Origin: a sulfur-oxidizing endosymbiont of Gigantopelta aegis
Lineage (GTDB): Bacteria; Pseudomonadota; Gammaproteobacteria; GRL18
Direction: 5' to 3'
Assembly (NCBI RefSeq): GCF_016097415.1
Contig: NZ_JAEHGE010000001.1
Location: forward strand, 707,001-771,000
DNA length: 64,000 nucleotides
Every line of letters begins with the position of its first letter. Position 1 is the first letter of the stretch. Shown piece by piece: positions 46,817-57,545 of the stretch. The notes beneath the pieces are model-generated. The model was not told where the DNA came from. It ran no database searches and saw nothing but the letters and a program-made list of their open reading frames with translations. The translations under genes were made by a program, and so were the position numbers.

Positions 46817-48971
46817 TGTTCTATTAACCACTCTTTCTTTGGTTTTGGGATAAAAACTTGTATTCCACCGCCATGAAACTCAGGTTGCGTGCCCACTGTT
46901 CCTTTTTGTGGTGCTGCAGCACCCTCATAATACTTTGTTCCTTTAGGAATTTTTATTGATGCTTGTTTTTTTAATGTGTTACCCCATTCTGGCAAGACTG
47001 CACTGTCTAGTTGTGATTGTAATGGGCCATATGAGGGCTCTGGAGTCCAATAGCGCCCATTTGCAGATGCTTTTCCTCCATAGTCTCTATAAAATGTAAT
47101 ATCTTTTTCAGCAACCATTTCTGTATATGAACCACTCCTAAATGTTGAGGCTGGAGAGCGAATATCATTTGGGTTTCCAAGTGGACCTGAATCATGAGGA
47201 CCATATTTTTTTTCACTATTAATTTTTGGACAATCATTAAGTTTAGCAACTAACCCCAAGGGATCAATCCAACTAACTGGATTGGGTGCATACTGGTAAT
47301 TATTATTACCGCCTAATAGGCCAATGGGATCTAAACTAATAAATCGTGCTGTAGTGGGATCATAATACCGATGACGATTATAATGCAAGCCGGTTTCTGC
47401 ATCATAGTATTGCCCCTGAAAGCGCAGGTTGTTTTCGATGGATTCAACGACTTTTTTGACTACGTTGCCATAGGCTTTGTAGTGGACTGACCACGCTAAT
47501 TCACCATTATGCGCAGTGAGTTCTTGTGGTGTGCCTAAATGGTCTAAGTGGTAGTGATAGATTTGTTTGTCTTGAATGATGGCCAGTGGTTTGAAGCTAT
47601 CGGGCTCATAGAGGTAGATTTTTTCATCGATGGTTTGCTTTGTTTCTTTGTCTGTCGTGCTCTCACTGAGCAGGACATCATTGTTCCAGACAAAGTGAAT
47701 GCTTTGTTCTGGGGTGGTTTTATTGATTCGTCGCCCTAGCGCATCGTATTGATAGCTGTATTCTTCCTCTTTGCCTGCTTGTTTTTTGGTGACTTTAATT
47801 AATTGGTTGGAAGCGTTGTAGCTGAACTCGGTTTGCAGTTGCCCGCCTTTGCCACGCAGTTCTTTGACTAGGTTGCCGCGGCTGTCATAGGTGAATTTTC
47901 TATCACCTTGAAAGGCTAAACGGTTGCCTGAGACTTGGGGTGTTTTATTCTGCTTTTGATCTGTTGCTTGAGCGATGGCTTGTTCGATTTCTTGTGAATT
48001 TTGCTGTGCCAATAAATTGCCAGCGGGATCAAAATCAAATTGTTCGCTGATAAAGCTTTTTACTTTTGTCAGGCGGTTCAGGGCATCGTATTGATAGTGG
48101 GTATTGCCTTTTGTGAGATCGTCAATGGTGGCTAAATTGCCAGCATGATCATAACCATAGCCTCGTTGGACGATGGTTTGTTTGGTTTTTTGGTGAGTGA
48201 CTTGATGACGGGTCAAGCGTCCCATAGGATCATAGTGATAGCGTGCCTTGAGGCTACCCTGTTGCCTGCCAATTTCTCTGCCCAGCGCATCGCGCTGGAG
48301 TTGACTAATGATTTCACCATCGATGGCAACTTGGGTGAAGAGTTGTTGATGATTGTATTCATAAGTCACCGCCTGCCCGGTCGGCAGGGTACTTTTGATA
48401 CGATTGCCCAGAGCATCGAACTCATGAATTAAACTGTATTTATTTTCACCAACGATTTGTGTTTCTTCAATTTGATTGCCTGTGCTGTCATAAGCAAAGA
48501 TAATTTTACTCTGGCTGTTTTCTGCTCCAGTGACTTGTCCTGAGGGAGTGTAGTCAAATGACGTTTGTTCGCCATCGGCAGTGATTTTTGCGATTAATAG
48601 TCCTAATGGATTACGTTGGAATTGAGTCAGCAGGGCATCGTCTGCGGCTTGAAATTCAGGTTTGACTGGTGCTTGGGCTTGTTCGGCGTCATTGGCTATT
48701 GTTTCGGCAAGCGAGCCGTCAATTTGAGCGATTAAATGCCCTGATGGGTTGTATTGATAATGTTGCTGGCGACCATCAAAGCCTATTTCTGCGATCAGAC
48801 GCTCATTTTTGTCATATTTGAGCCGATGGACTTCACCTTTTTCATTTTGTAAGGCAACAAGGTTACGTTCTTTATCATAGAGATAATTCAGCGTTTGTCC
48901 CATGGGATCAATGCGACGGCGCACTTGTGACAGGCCATCATATTGGTATTGTGTTGTGCGACCTGCTTCGT
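46813..48971 (-). CDS. RHS/YD-repeat protein 3 with distinct C-terminal toxin tip, 5' truncated
   Basis: Over 700 residues of RHS body nearly identical to RHS gene 1 up to WIDPLGLVAKLND, then an unrelated tip: DITFYRDYGGKASANGRYWT, PSYGPLQSQLDSAVLPEWG and GGGIQVFIPKPKKEW. The YR...RYWTP...Q pattern recalls ADP-ribosyltransferase-like or related polymorphic-toxin tips, but I cannot assign an activity. The 5' end is removed by IS3 copy 2 at 48972. Confidence 0.85.
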
Positions 48972-49057
48972 TGATGTGTCAACACTTTTCCGGACAGTTT
49001 TCTAAATATTTTTTGGCTGTTTCAAGTGATTTTTGTCATTTTGTATTTCCTATCATT

Positions 49058-49680
49058 TTAGTTTCTCATGTTAACTTTAAATAGATGAAGACGACAATGG
49101 TGCGTCAATTCAGTTTTCAAACTATGAAAGAAGCTCTCTGATACAGCATTGTCCCAGCAATTTCCTTTGCGGCTCATAGACTGAATTATGTTATGATCCG
49201 ACAATATTTTTCTATGACTATCAGAGGCATATTGGCTACCTCGGTCAGTATGCCAAAGCAATCCATCCATTGGTTTACGCTTCCATATGGCCATCAGTAA
49301 AGCATCATTGACTAGCTTGGCTTTCATTCGCTCATCCATCGACCAGCCAACAATTTGCCTAGAGAATAAGTCAATGACAACCGCTAAATATAACCAGCCT
49401 TCCTTGGTGGCAATATAGGTAATATCACCCACATAGTAGCGATCAGGTTGAGAGACAGTAAACTCTCTTTCCAGTAAATTTGGAGATATACGCTTATTAT
49501 GCTTGGAATTAGTCGTCGCTTTAAAGCGTCTCTTCGTTTTACAAAACAAACCGGCTTTTTTCATTAATCGACCAATTCTCCGGCGGCTTATATGAACGCC
49601 TTTTTCAGCCAGTTTTCTTTTAAGACGACGGGTTCCATAAGTCTTGCGACTGTCTTCAAACAGTTTTTTAGCTGCTCAGT
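49058..49680 (-). pseudogene. IS3 OrfB (copy 2), truncated
   Basis: The main frame (49058-49564) contains the Asp residues ([23 protein letters not shown]) and Glu region ([12 protein letters not shown]), then ends in foreign residues after ELTHHCR because of the internal deletion. Its N-terminal part lies in another frame: a six-A run near 49660 is one base short, as in copy 1, but the compensating change is absent. Confidence 0.8.
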
Positions 49681-49797
49681 AAGCGCTTCATTTTCTTTCT
49701 CTCTATCCGTTTTAGGAGAGCTAACCCAATCATAATAGCAACTACGGAAACATCCATAAAACGGCACAGAATCGTTACCGGGTAATCTTTAGCCTGA

Positions 49798-50118
49798 TCA
49801 GTTATCCATGCGTACTTCACAAAGTTTCCCTTGCAAAGTACGCTGTGGCCTTTTTAATAAATCACGCTCCTGAATCACTTTTGCCAATTCTTTTTTCAGA
49901 CGTTTTACTTCATCATAAATGTGTTCATCACTTCTATTGGCTACCGTCTTCACCGGTTTGGAATATTTACTGATCCAGGTATGTAGAGTATTTACATTAA
50001 CACCTAGCTCCCTGGCAGTCTGAGAAACGGGTTGATCCGTCTCATTAGCTAATTTGACAGCTGATTCTTTAAATTCTGATGTATAGCTTTTATTCGGTTT
50101 TTTTGTTTGATCATTCAT
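49798..50118 (-). CDS. IS3 OrfA (copy 2)
   Basis: A 106-residue protein with helix-turn-helix (VSQTARELGVNVNTLHTWIS) and leucine-zipper-like helix (HIYDEVKRLKKELAKVIQER), without the nonsense codon of copy 1. The last residues ([13 protein letters not shown]) are in a shifted frame relative to the usual [13 protein letters not shown], at the A-rich site where IS3 elements normally frameshift. Confidence 0.85.
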   Translation of the reverse strand: MNDQTKKPNKSYTSEFKESAVKLANETDQPVSQTARELGVNVNTLHTWISKYSKPVKTVANRSDEHIYDEVKRLKKELAKVIQERDLLKRPQRTLQGKLCEVRMDN

Positions 50119-50184
50119 TTTAGGTCACACTTTTTATCTTTTAGTTATTTTAAGTTGTGTGTCCGGTTAAGTATAGCCACATTA

Positions 50185-50696
50185 TCATTTTCTTTCTCTC
50201 TATCCGTTTTAGGAGAGCTAACCCAATCATAATAGCAACTACGGAAACATCCATAAAACGGCACAGAATCGTTACCGGGTAATCTTTAGCCTGATCAGTT
50301 ATCCATGCGTACTTCACAAAGTTTCCCTTGCAAAGTACGCTGTGGCCTTTTTAATAAATCACGCTCCTGAATCACTTTTGCCAATTCTTTTTTTTCAGAC
50401 GTTTTACTTCATCATAAATGTGTTCATCACTTCTATTGGCTACCGTCTTCACCGGTTTGGAATATTTACTGATCCAGGTATGTAGAGTATTTACATTAAC
50501 ACCTAGCTCCCTGGCAGTCTGAGAAACGGGTTGATCCGTCTCATTAGCTAATTTGACAGCTGATTCTTTAAATTCTGATGTATAGCTTTTATTCGGTTTT
50601 TTTGTTTGGTTTTTTTGTTTGATCATTCATTTTAGGTCACACTTTTTATCTTTTAGTTATTTTAAGTTGTGTGTCCGGTTAAGTATAGCCACATTA
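50185..50696 (-). mobile_element. IS3-family element, copy 3, 5' fragment
   Basis: Only the orfA end of the element remains, from within orfB (TCATTTTCTTTCTCTC) to the CCACATTA terminus at 50696. Its orfA frame (50372-50626) has a 12-bp duplication near the start (TTTTTTGTTTGG) and a T-run shift near 50391. It truncates the gene at 50697. Confidence 0.85.
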
Positions 50697-50982
50697 TATA
50701 GGTTTTATTTGTACCTTGTTGCTTCATATTCATACGTATGATGTGTCAGGCCTAGTTGATACTTCTGATGAAAAGAATTTATCCGTTAGATACAATGACC
50801 TCTTTGCCCCTCTGATCAAGTCAGTACAACAATTAAGCACTGAAAACACTGCTCTTAAAAGTGAACTTTTAAGTATGAAATCAGAGCTTGCTGAAATAAA
50901 AAACTGCTGTCTACTCCTGCTCATTGATAAAGAGCATATACCCATGATACTTGGAAATGCAGACTTCGTTATTTTAATTTAA
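50697..50982 (+). pseudogene. C-terminal fragment resembling a tail-fibre chaperone (peptidase S74-like) domain
   Basis: An open frame from the IS3 boundary. Residues VDTSDEKNLSVRYNDLFAPL and IKSVQQLSTENTALKSELLS have the Y..L..PLIKSVQ...coiled-coil layout of intramolecular chaperone domains at the ends of phage tail fibres and some surface proteins. The upstream body was lost to IS3 copy 3. Called from pattern only. Confidence 0.4.
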
Positions 50983-51085
50983 AGCCTCAATCATATAGTA
51001 CTTATACAATCAATCGACTCTAAATCAAAATGCCTCGCTGCACTTCCAAGTATCACGGGTATATCAGGAATTGCTCGCTTACTTT

Positions 51086-51477
51086 TTATTTGTCTTTGCC
51101 GATGATTGATTTCAAATCGGCAAAGGGATTATGCGTGGCAGTTTCTGTCTGCTGGCCTGCATTGACATCACCATAGGCATCAAATTCGTTCATTTTTTGA
51201 TGTTCATTGTCATGGCAATAAATACAGAGATTTTCCCAATTGCTACCATCGGGAGGATTGTTGTTATGGTTATGGTCAATGTGATGCACTGTTAAGAGTT
51301 GTAAATTTTCTCGAGTAAAAGTCTTGCCACAGCGACCACAAACCCAGGGGTGAATATTTAAAGATTGTTCACGATAACCTTTTTCCCGCGTATTAACATC
51401 GCTATGGACTTTTTGACCAGTGCATCTAACTTGCCTGTATCCATTTTTTTTTTTTTGTCTTTGCGTCTGCCAACCAT
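51086..51477 (-). pseudogene. YajD-like HNH nuclease, frameshifted
   Basis: The start MVGRRKDKKKKMDTGKLDAL is at 51477. A one-base shift near 51410 leads to TREKGYREQSLNIHPWVCGR, CGKTFTRENLQLLTVHHIDH and NWENLCIYCHDNEHQ. The two CxxC pairs bind structural zinc and HHIDHNH...N...H is the HNH motif. Probably a chromosomal YajD relative. A 13-T run at 51434-51446 lies within the coding region. Confidence 0.7.
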
Positions 51478-51569
51478 TTATTCTTTCCTGATTTATTTAA
51501 AGCCCAAAGTTACCTATACTAGGATAATATACCTCTTCTCTCTATTATAACAAAACCGAGTATTTAGTC

Positions 51570-51995
51570 ATGACTCATGCAAGCCCGATTGCAATTACTC
51601 CTCAAGAAGCACATAAAATGCTCTTGGAGCATCCTAATAGTTTATTAATTGATGTGCGTTCATCAATGGAATTTCTCTTTGTGGGACATCCTAAAGGCGC
51701 TATCCATATCGCCTGGATTGATGAACCTGACTGGGATATCAACCCCAATTTCGTTATAGAAATTCGCAAGTTAGTCTTAGGGGGTGTCTGTGGAGAAGAT
51801 GGCGAGCACCCGGATATTATTTTAATTTGTCGCAGTGGTAAGCGATCCGCAGAGGCCGGGATAAAATTACTCGAATCGGGTATGAACAATGTCTATAACA
51901 TTGATGAGGGCTTCGAAGGTGAGTTGGATGACAATCATCAACGTAGTACCGTTGGTGGCTGGCGTTTCCATCAATTGCCCTGGGAGCAGTGTTAA
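51570..51995 (+). CDS. Rhodanese-domain protein
   Basis: A 141-residue single-domain rhodanese, probably a sulfur carrier or sulfurtransferase. The active-site loop is ILICRSGKRSAEAG (catalytic Cys at about residue 89), preceded by the DVRSSMEF motif. The C-terminal GGWRFHQLPWEQC is usual for this subgroup. Its stop overlaps the next start (TAATG). Confidence 0.9.
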   Translation: MTHASPIAITPQEAHKMLLEHPNSLLIDVRSSMEFLFVGHPKGAIHIAWIDEPDWDINPNFVIEIRKLVLGGVCGEDGEHPDIILICRSGKRSAEAGIKLLESGMNNVYNIDEGFEGELDDNHQRSTVGGWRFHQLPWEQC

Positions 51996-52276
51996 TGAAG
52001 GTGATTTTATTGTTAGTGGTCTCAGGTATTTCCAATGGCTCTAATACAGAGTTCAGTCATCAAATGGAAAAAATATATACCAGCCCCGATGTCTGTGTGC
52101 AAACCAGTATTATTATGCGCAAAGTATTACGTGCACAAGATAATCTACAAGCCCGACAAACGGACGTATATGCCCATTGTGAAGTGAGTAGGGACGGGCT
52201 GAATGAGCAAGAATATGCGGATGCAAAAAATAAAATTCGTCGCCTAGAAAAATATTATACCACTTCAAAGTGGTAG
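51995..52276 (+). CDS. Small exported protein coupled to the rhodanese gene
   Basis: A 93-residue protein from ATG 51995, overlapping the rhodanese stop by one base; a GTG two codons earlier is also possible. A short signal-like N-terminus (KVILLLVVSGISNGS) is followed by a helical, charged part with two Cys (PDVCVQTS, AHCEVSR). The family is not recognised. The coupling suggests work on the same sulfur or redox substrate. Confidence 0.6.
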   Translation: MKVILLLVVSGISNGSNTEFSHQMEKIYTSPDVCVQTSIIMRKVLRAQDNLQARQTDVYAHCEVSRDGLNEQEYADAKNKIRRLEKYYTTSKW

Positions 52277-52291
52277 TGATTCGGTTGTTGC

Positions 52292-52328
52292 TGAACTATG
52301 AACTATGAACTATGAACTATGAACTATG
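52292..52328. repeat. Heptamer tandem repeat
   Basis: TGAACTA is repeated five times without change, followed by TGA. It lies between convergent genes. Such arrays can vary in copy number by slippage. Confidence 0.9.
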
Positions 52329-52335
52329 ACGAAAA

Positions 52336-53224
52336 TTATAGATTTATCTTATCAAAATAACGTCCCCGATAAAGTAAACGCGGTTTTTCCTTGTCATCTT
52401 TAAATGCAGTTCGGGTATGGAGGATATTATTGCATAAAAGCCCCTGCCCAGCGTTTAAACGTCCTTGAAATTTATAGGGTGAATCGCTAGTCAATATTTC
52501 CCGTAAGCGTTGTTGTGCTTGTTGCGTCATCTACGCATGTGCAAACGCCCTGCTTCGGTGATCATAAACACCGGGCCACTGCGATCAGGACGAACGAGCT
52601 TGCCCTCTAACACGTTTTTGGGAATCGTCATGGCATCTTCTGCCATGAGCGCCTTGATATACTGTGGATTTTCATCACGCAATAAGATATAAATAATTTC
52701 CGGATCCCAAAGCTGGTTTTCTCCGCCTTCTGCCGCAGGTCGAACACAATGTAAAACCATGCTGTAAATCTGCTCAGACAGACGATTATAATAGCCATCG
52801 GTATGCCAGTTAATGCTTTTTTTCGCTATAGGGAATATAGATGGCATGTAAGCCTTCATCAACCACTTGAATCGAGGTGAAACCATCATTGTCAGCACAT
52901 TCATTAGTGTCTAGGCGCTGAATACCCAATTGGATACCCAACTGCTCAGGAATGGATTTATCTTCTTCTGCTGTTCCTGCTACGGCATAAATGACCATAT
53001 TGGTTTTGCGTAACAAGGCTTTTAACTGAGCCATTTCTTCCGGGCTTAGTGCCTTAGGATTTTTGAGTGGGACAATTAAGTCACCAATGGAGCGAGGATA
53101 GTTTCTGAGTTTTTCCTGTTTCCATTGCTGATAAATGGCATCAATTTGGGCATCATTTTTATCGCCCTTTTTTTTTACTTAGAGGCAATTGAAAAGGATT
53201 GAAACTTAAGTGAGTTGTGGTCAT
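52336..53224 (-). pseudogene. TauD/TfdA-family dioxygenase, three frameshifts
   Basis: Fe(II)/2-oxoglutarate oxygenase. The start MTTTHLSFNPFQLPLSKK is at 53224. A shift at the T run 53168-53176 leads to SIGDLIVPLKNPKALSPEEM and GFTSIQVVDEGLHAIYIPYS. A second near 52820 leads to INWHTDGYYNRLSEQIYSMV, with the metal-binding H-x-D. A third near 52530 leads to LLCNNILHTRTAFKDD with the distal His and a normal end. Restored length is about 296 residues. The chromosomal-style context and one-base homopolymer shifts make sequencing error likely. Confidence 0.7.
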
Positions 53225-53342
53225 TAAAAAGGGCTTTATTTTCAGTATGAGTACTGCATCACATTATGGTGAAATTTACCTGGGCAATATAACAAAAAAA
53301 TTGTTTTTTTTCAATATATTCAATATGATAGATAAAATTTTG

Positions 53343-54983
53343 GTAACTTCTCAATAAGTCTGTGCAAAACTTGAAATAAAAACAAAAAAGTCTTGACAGC
53401 ATTTTAGAGGACAAAATTGCATTTTCACTGCCCCATGTAATTTATCCCTATAAATGATCCTGTCGATCTGTCTCAGATCGAAATAGAATATTTTTGAATA
53501 TTATCTTAACTGAGAGGGAGTTTGATCAACACAGGGCAAACTAAAGAGCCTTAAAAAAGCCATGATACAATTAAAACAACTCAGGAAATGGGACTAGTAA
53601 AAGTCGTAAACGAAAGAAGAAATTGGCTATTCATAAAACCACTGTTATCAAACCAGATAACCTGCCAGAACATTCACGTTTTTTAGGTATCAGGATTATT
53701 TTGTTCAGGAGCTGCTGATTAAGCCTTTCAATACTCGTTATCGATTGGCTCGCTATAAAACACCCGATGGTGATACCTGTATAGGAAAATTGAGCTTTGA
53801 TACACATATAGGACATTTTGGCCATACATTACAGAGTTATATCGTTTATCAATATTATCACCAGAGAGTGACTCAGCCATTGATAATACAACAATTAACA
53901 GAATTAGGTTTTGATATTTCAACGGGTCAGATCAATGAGATTTTAATCCATGACAAAGACCATTTTCATACTGAAAAAATACATTGCTAACTGCCGGTAT
54001 CAACAATAGTACTTATATCCATGTTGATGATACGGGTAGTCGTCATGATGGAAAGAATGGTTATTGTACTCACGTTGGCAATGAAACCTTTGCCTGGTTT
54101 TCAAGTACTCGATATAAGAGCCGGATTAATTTTCTACAATTAGTTACGAGGTGCTGCTGTTGATTATACGCTCAACGATGCAGCACTTGATTATATGAGA
54201 GCAGAAAAATTACCTCACAAGCCATTGAGCGTTATTGAACAAAGTCATCAGACTTGCTTTGATAATGAAGAAGCCTGGAAATACTATCTGCAGAACAATA
54301 GTATCATAACACAACGGCATGTTCGCATTGCCACAGAAGGCGCTTTACTGGGGGCATTAATTAACAGTGGCTTTCCAAGTGATTTGGTGATTGTGAGTGA
54401 TGATGCAGGACAATTTGATATTTTGTTGCACGCATTATGTTGGATACATGCAGACAGAGTGTTTCAGCGGATACTACCACTCAATGAGCGACATGATAAA
54501 GAACTGAACTGGGTACATACTCAGATTTGGGAACTATTTTATGATCTCAAACAATATAAACTTGAGCCAGATGATCCGTTGAAGTCAGCGATTGCTGAAC
54601 ATTTTGATGAATTGTGCCGGACTAAAACAAGCTTTGAAGCTTTGAAACGTTGAATCAGGCACTGAAACGATTGGCAAGAAATAAAACAGAATTACTGCTG
54701 GTATTGGAACGGCCTGATATTCCTCTTCATAATAATTTGAGTGAAAATGATATTCGAGAATATGTTATTAAGCGTAAAATTAGTGGTAGTACACGCTCAA
54801 AGGATGGGCAACTTTGCAGAGATACCTTTGTCAGTTTAAAGAAAACTTGTTTGAAACAAGGAATTTCATTCTGGGATTTTATTAATGACCGGATCAGCAA
54901 GAGAAATTTGATCCCATATCTGCCTGAGTTGCTGAAAGGTAAAGTTTGTGCTGTTTAAATGCACAGACTTATTGAGAAGTTAC
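53343..54983 (+). mobile_element. IS66-like element, copy 2, internally deleted
   Basis: Ends GTAACTTCTCAATAAGTCTG (53343) and its complement (to 54983). A perfect 8-bp target duplication AAATTTTG flanks it (53335-53342 and 54984-54991). Compared with copy 1 at 13437-16589 it lacks about 290 bp of the 5' coding region and has no IS30 insertion, so it preserves the empty IS30 target site near 53910. Confidence 0.92.
53575..54958 (+). pseudogene. IS66-like transposase, copy 2, decayed
   Basis: Same protein as at 13462-16337 without its N-terminal part. Relative to copy 1 it has a missing G near 53686, a missing A in the run before ACATTGC near 53982, one added base near 54145 and an 8-bp tandem duplication AGCTTTGA near 54640. 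Fragments carry the catalytic segments (VIVSDDAGQFD, LSENDIREYVIK). Clearly non-functional. Confidence 0.85.
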
Positions 54984-55215
54984 AAATTTTGCAAATGGAA
55001 TTGCAGGGTATTACCTCTTGAACCTATCGAGAACACTAAGAACTACGAACAAAGAGTGCCAGTTCATAGGGTTTACAGCGAGTAATAGACTGTTTTGACG
55101 TAGATATCCTATTTATGGAAGTAGCTTATATTGGTTATAGCTAAGCTAGTAATAATGTTCGGCTTTGCTGTTATTTTCCTGTTTGAAATATGATGCTGTC
55201 TGCCCTGAGTAATGT

Positions 55216-56513
55216 ATGAAAGTTCTTGTCGTTGAAAGCTCCCGTTTTCACCAAATAATGATTTCGCAAATCTTCAATAATGAAGGTTTGGTTGTCAGTA
55301 TTGCCAATAATTTTGAAGAAGCCATTGAGTTACTGGAAACAGAAACAATGGATTTTGTTTGTACCGCATACCACCTCCCCTGTGGGCTAGATGCATCAAG
55401 CTCGCAAAACAGATTCGTAAGACACCAAAAACCAAAGATATCCCGGTTATTTTATTAACCTCCAACGAAATTGACCACTCTTTTGATCATGCCTACCACT
55501 CCGGTGTCACAGAAATATACAATCGCTCAAATATTGAAGTGCTATCAAAAGATCTAAAAAATTCGATACTGACTAAGCGCAATGAAATTAATGCCCGGGT
55601 ATTGTTTATCGAAGACAGCAAAACCGTTGCCACGATGATGACCAAGCAGATGGAAGCGATGAAAATGTCGGTGGCACATTTTTTTAGTGCGGCAGAGGCA
55701 TTAAAGGCATTTCAAACATCATCCATCGAATATGACATCATCATTACGGATCTATTGGTTGATGGCAGATTGAGTGGGATGGGACTAGTGCGAGAAATCC
55801 GCAAAATAATTCCCGACCGCTCCAAACTCCCCATTCTGGTTATCTCCGGCTTTGATGATGTGACCCGACGGATAGAACTACTGAACATGGGAGCCAATGA
55901 TTATATTGTGAAGCCCATTGTTAAAGAAGAACTTGCCGCACGTTTGAGCAATATGGTAACCACCAAGCAACTCTTTGATCAGGTTAAAATGCAGCAAGAG
56001 CAATTGTTCCAATTAGCCATGACCGACCAGTTAACCGGCTTGTACAATCGCCATTCATTGGTGCAATTATTGCCCAAATATTTCAGTCACTCCGTGCGTC
56101 ATTCCTCACCACTGAGTTTGCTGGTATTGGATATCGATCATTTTAAGCATATTAATGATAACTATGGCCATAGTAAGGGCGATGATGTGCTGCGAAAATT
56201 TGGCCAGCTAATTACCCACAATTTCCGTTCTGAGGATTTGATTGCCCGTTATGGTGGTGAAGAATTTGTTGTCTTGATGGCCAATTCAACTCAGTCAGAT
56301 GCCATTGAAAAAGCTGAATTGCTCCGCTCTCACCTTGAACGAAATCGCATAGAGGGCTTAAAAGTCACCATCAGTATTGGTGTTGCCTGCGCAGATAGTC
56401 ATTCAAATTTTGAGCACATGTTCAATCAGGCCGATACAGCACTGTATCATGCTAAAGAAAGTGGACGTAATCAGACCATTACTTATCCTGCCAATGCAGC
56501 CATGCTTCAATAA
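55216..56513 (+). pseudogene. Two-receiver diguanylate cyclase (GGDEF), one frameshift
   Basis: PleD-like architecture. Receiver 1 (KVLVVESSRFHQIMIS) is interrupted by a one-base loss near 55390; the other frame continues IKLAKQIRKTPKTKDIPVIL. Receiver 2 (ARVLFIEDSKTVATMM, phospho-acceptor Asp in IIITDLL, Lys in YIVKPI) precedes a GGDEF domain with DQLTGLYNRHSL, DIDHFKHINDNYGHSKGDDV and the active-site loop RYGGEEFVVL. It makes cyclic di-GMP. The GGEEF loop and substrate residues are intact. The frameshift is in GATGCATC, expected GATGGCATC. Confidence 0.82.
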
Positions 56514-56538
56514 TCATTTAAATAATAGGATATATACG

Positions 56539-57071
56539 ATGGCAATAGAATCAATCACCTTGGGTGGTGGCTGCTTTTGGTGTTTAGATGCACCCATGAA
56601 AAAGCTTAAGGGAGTGATTTCTGTTGTCTCAGGCTATGCGGATGGGGAGATAGTAAATCCGACTTATCAACAAATCTGCACTGGTACAACGGGACATGCA
56701 GAGGTGATTCAAATCAGTTTTGATAGCGACATTATTTCTTTTCAAAGTCTGCTTGAGGTCTTTTTTTGCACTGCATGATCCCACGACCTTGAACCGTCAG
56801 GGGCTGATACAGGGACTCAATATCGTTCAACCATTCTCTATCATAATGAGGCTCAAAAGAGGTGGCTGAGCAATATCTTGCTCAACTGGAAATAAGCGGC
56901 CAATGGTCTGATCCTATCGTCACCGATTTGAAGCCATTAGAAACCTTTTATCAAGCGGAAGATTATCATCAGGATTATTTTCGCCTTAATCCCGAAAACC
57001 GTTATTGTCAGGTCATTATCACGCCGAAGCTGGATAAATTGGCGCATAAATACACCGCCTTACTTAAATAA
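56539..57071 (+). pseudogene. msrA: Peptide methionine-S-sulfoxide reductase MsrA, frame broken
   Basis: Repair enzyme for oxidised methionine. ATG 56539 follows a TAGGA site; the catalytic motif is GGGCFWC (residues 8-14). An extra T in the run 56761-56767, a missing G near 56803 and a missing G near 56861 shift the frame in turn. With these corrected the sequence continues HDPTTLNRQGADTGTQYRST and YHNEAQKRWAEQYLAQLEIS to the stop at 57071, giving 177 residues, a normal length. Three homopolymer changes of mixed sign suggest base-calling error. Confidence 0.82.
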
Positions 57072-57122
57072 AGAAGCTTAAATAAAGAAGCTTAAATAAA
57101 CCTAGCAACCTCAGTTGAATAG

Positions 57123-57467
57123 CTAATCTTTATCGGTGCCCTTGCACATCATGTAAATAAAAGCCCAGGTTGCGAGAAAAGGTAAAATGGAGATAAACAA
57201 GTTTAGCTTTAGTGAGCAAAATAAAGATTGGGAAACACAATTATAAGCATTGCTGGCCGCTGACATCCAGGCAAAAGCCGGTAAAGGAATGCCGGCATGT
57301 TCACCAAACAATAATAAACCGGGGGCAAGCAGGATTGCGAGCACTAAGCTACGCCAGAGACAACTTACTTCACGGCGAATAAGCCATTTTCTTAACATCC
57401 ATACAGCCAATAAATAAACCGCCAATATGACGAGTACTGTAGCAATAACCATAAGACCACTATTCAA
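57123..57467 (-). CDS. Membrane protein of unknown function
   Basis: A 114-residue protein with about four hydrophobic segments (residues 3-24, 39-52, 60-75 and 88-107) and a cytoplasmic-type end (MMCKGTDKD). It is convergent with msrA. The family is not recognised. Confidence 0.65.
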   Translation of the reverse strand: MNSGLMVIATVLVILAVYLLAVWMLRKWLIRREVSCLWRSLVLAILLAPGLLLFGEHAGIPLPAFAWMSAASNAYNCVSQSLFCSLKLNLFISILPFLATWAFIYMMCKGTDKD

Positions 57468-57545
57468 AAGACACCACCTATTAACCTAAAAGCTTATTAA
57501 CCTAAAAACTTATACAATGATATTCTAATTTACGCAGGAAAGTAT

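Larger units (their letters stand above)
48972..50184 (-). mobile_element. IS3-family element, copy 2, with internal deletion
   Basis: Both ends are present (TGATGTGTCAACAC at 48972 and the TAATGTGG end at 50184). About 310 bp of the 3' part of orfB is missing relative to copy 1: CCATTGTCG is joined directly to CTTCATCT. It abuts the truncated copy 3 at 50185. Confidence 0.88.
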
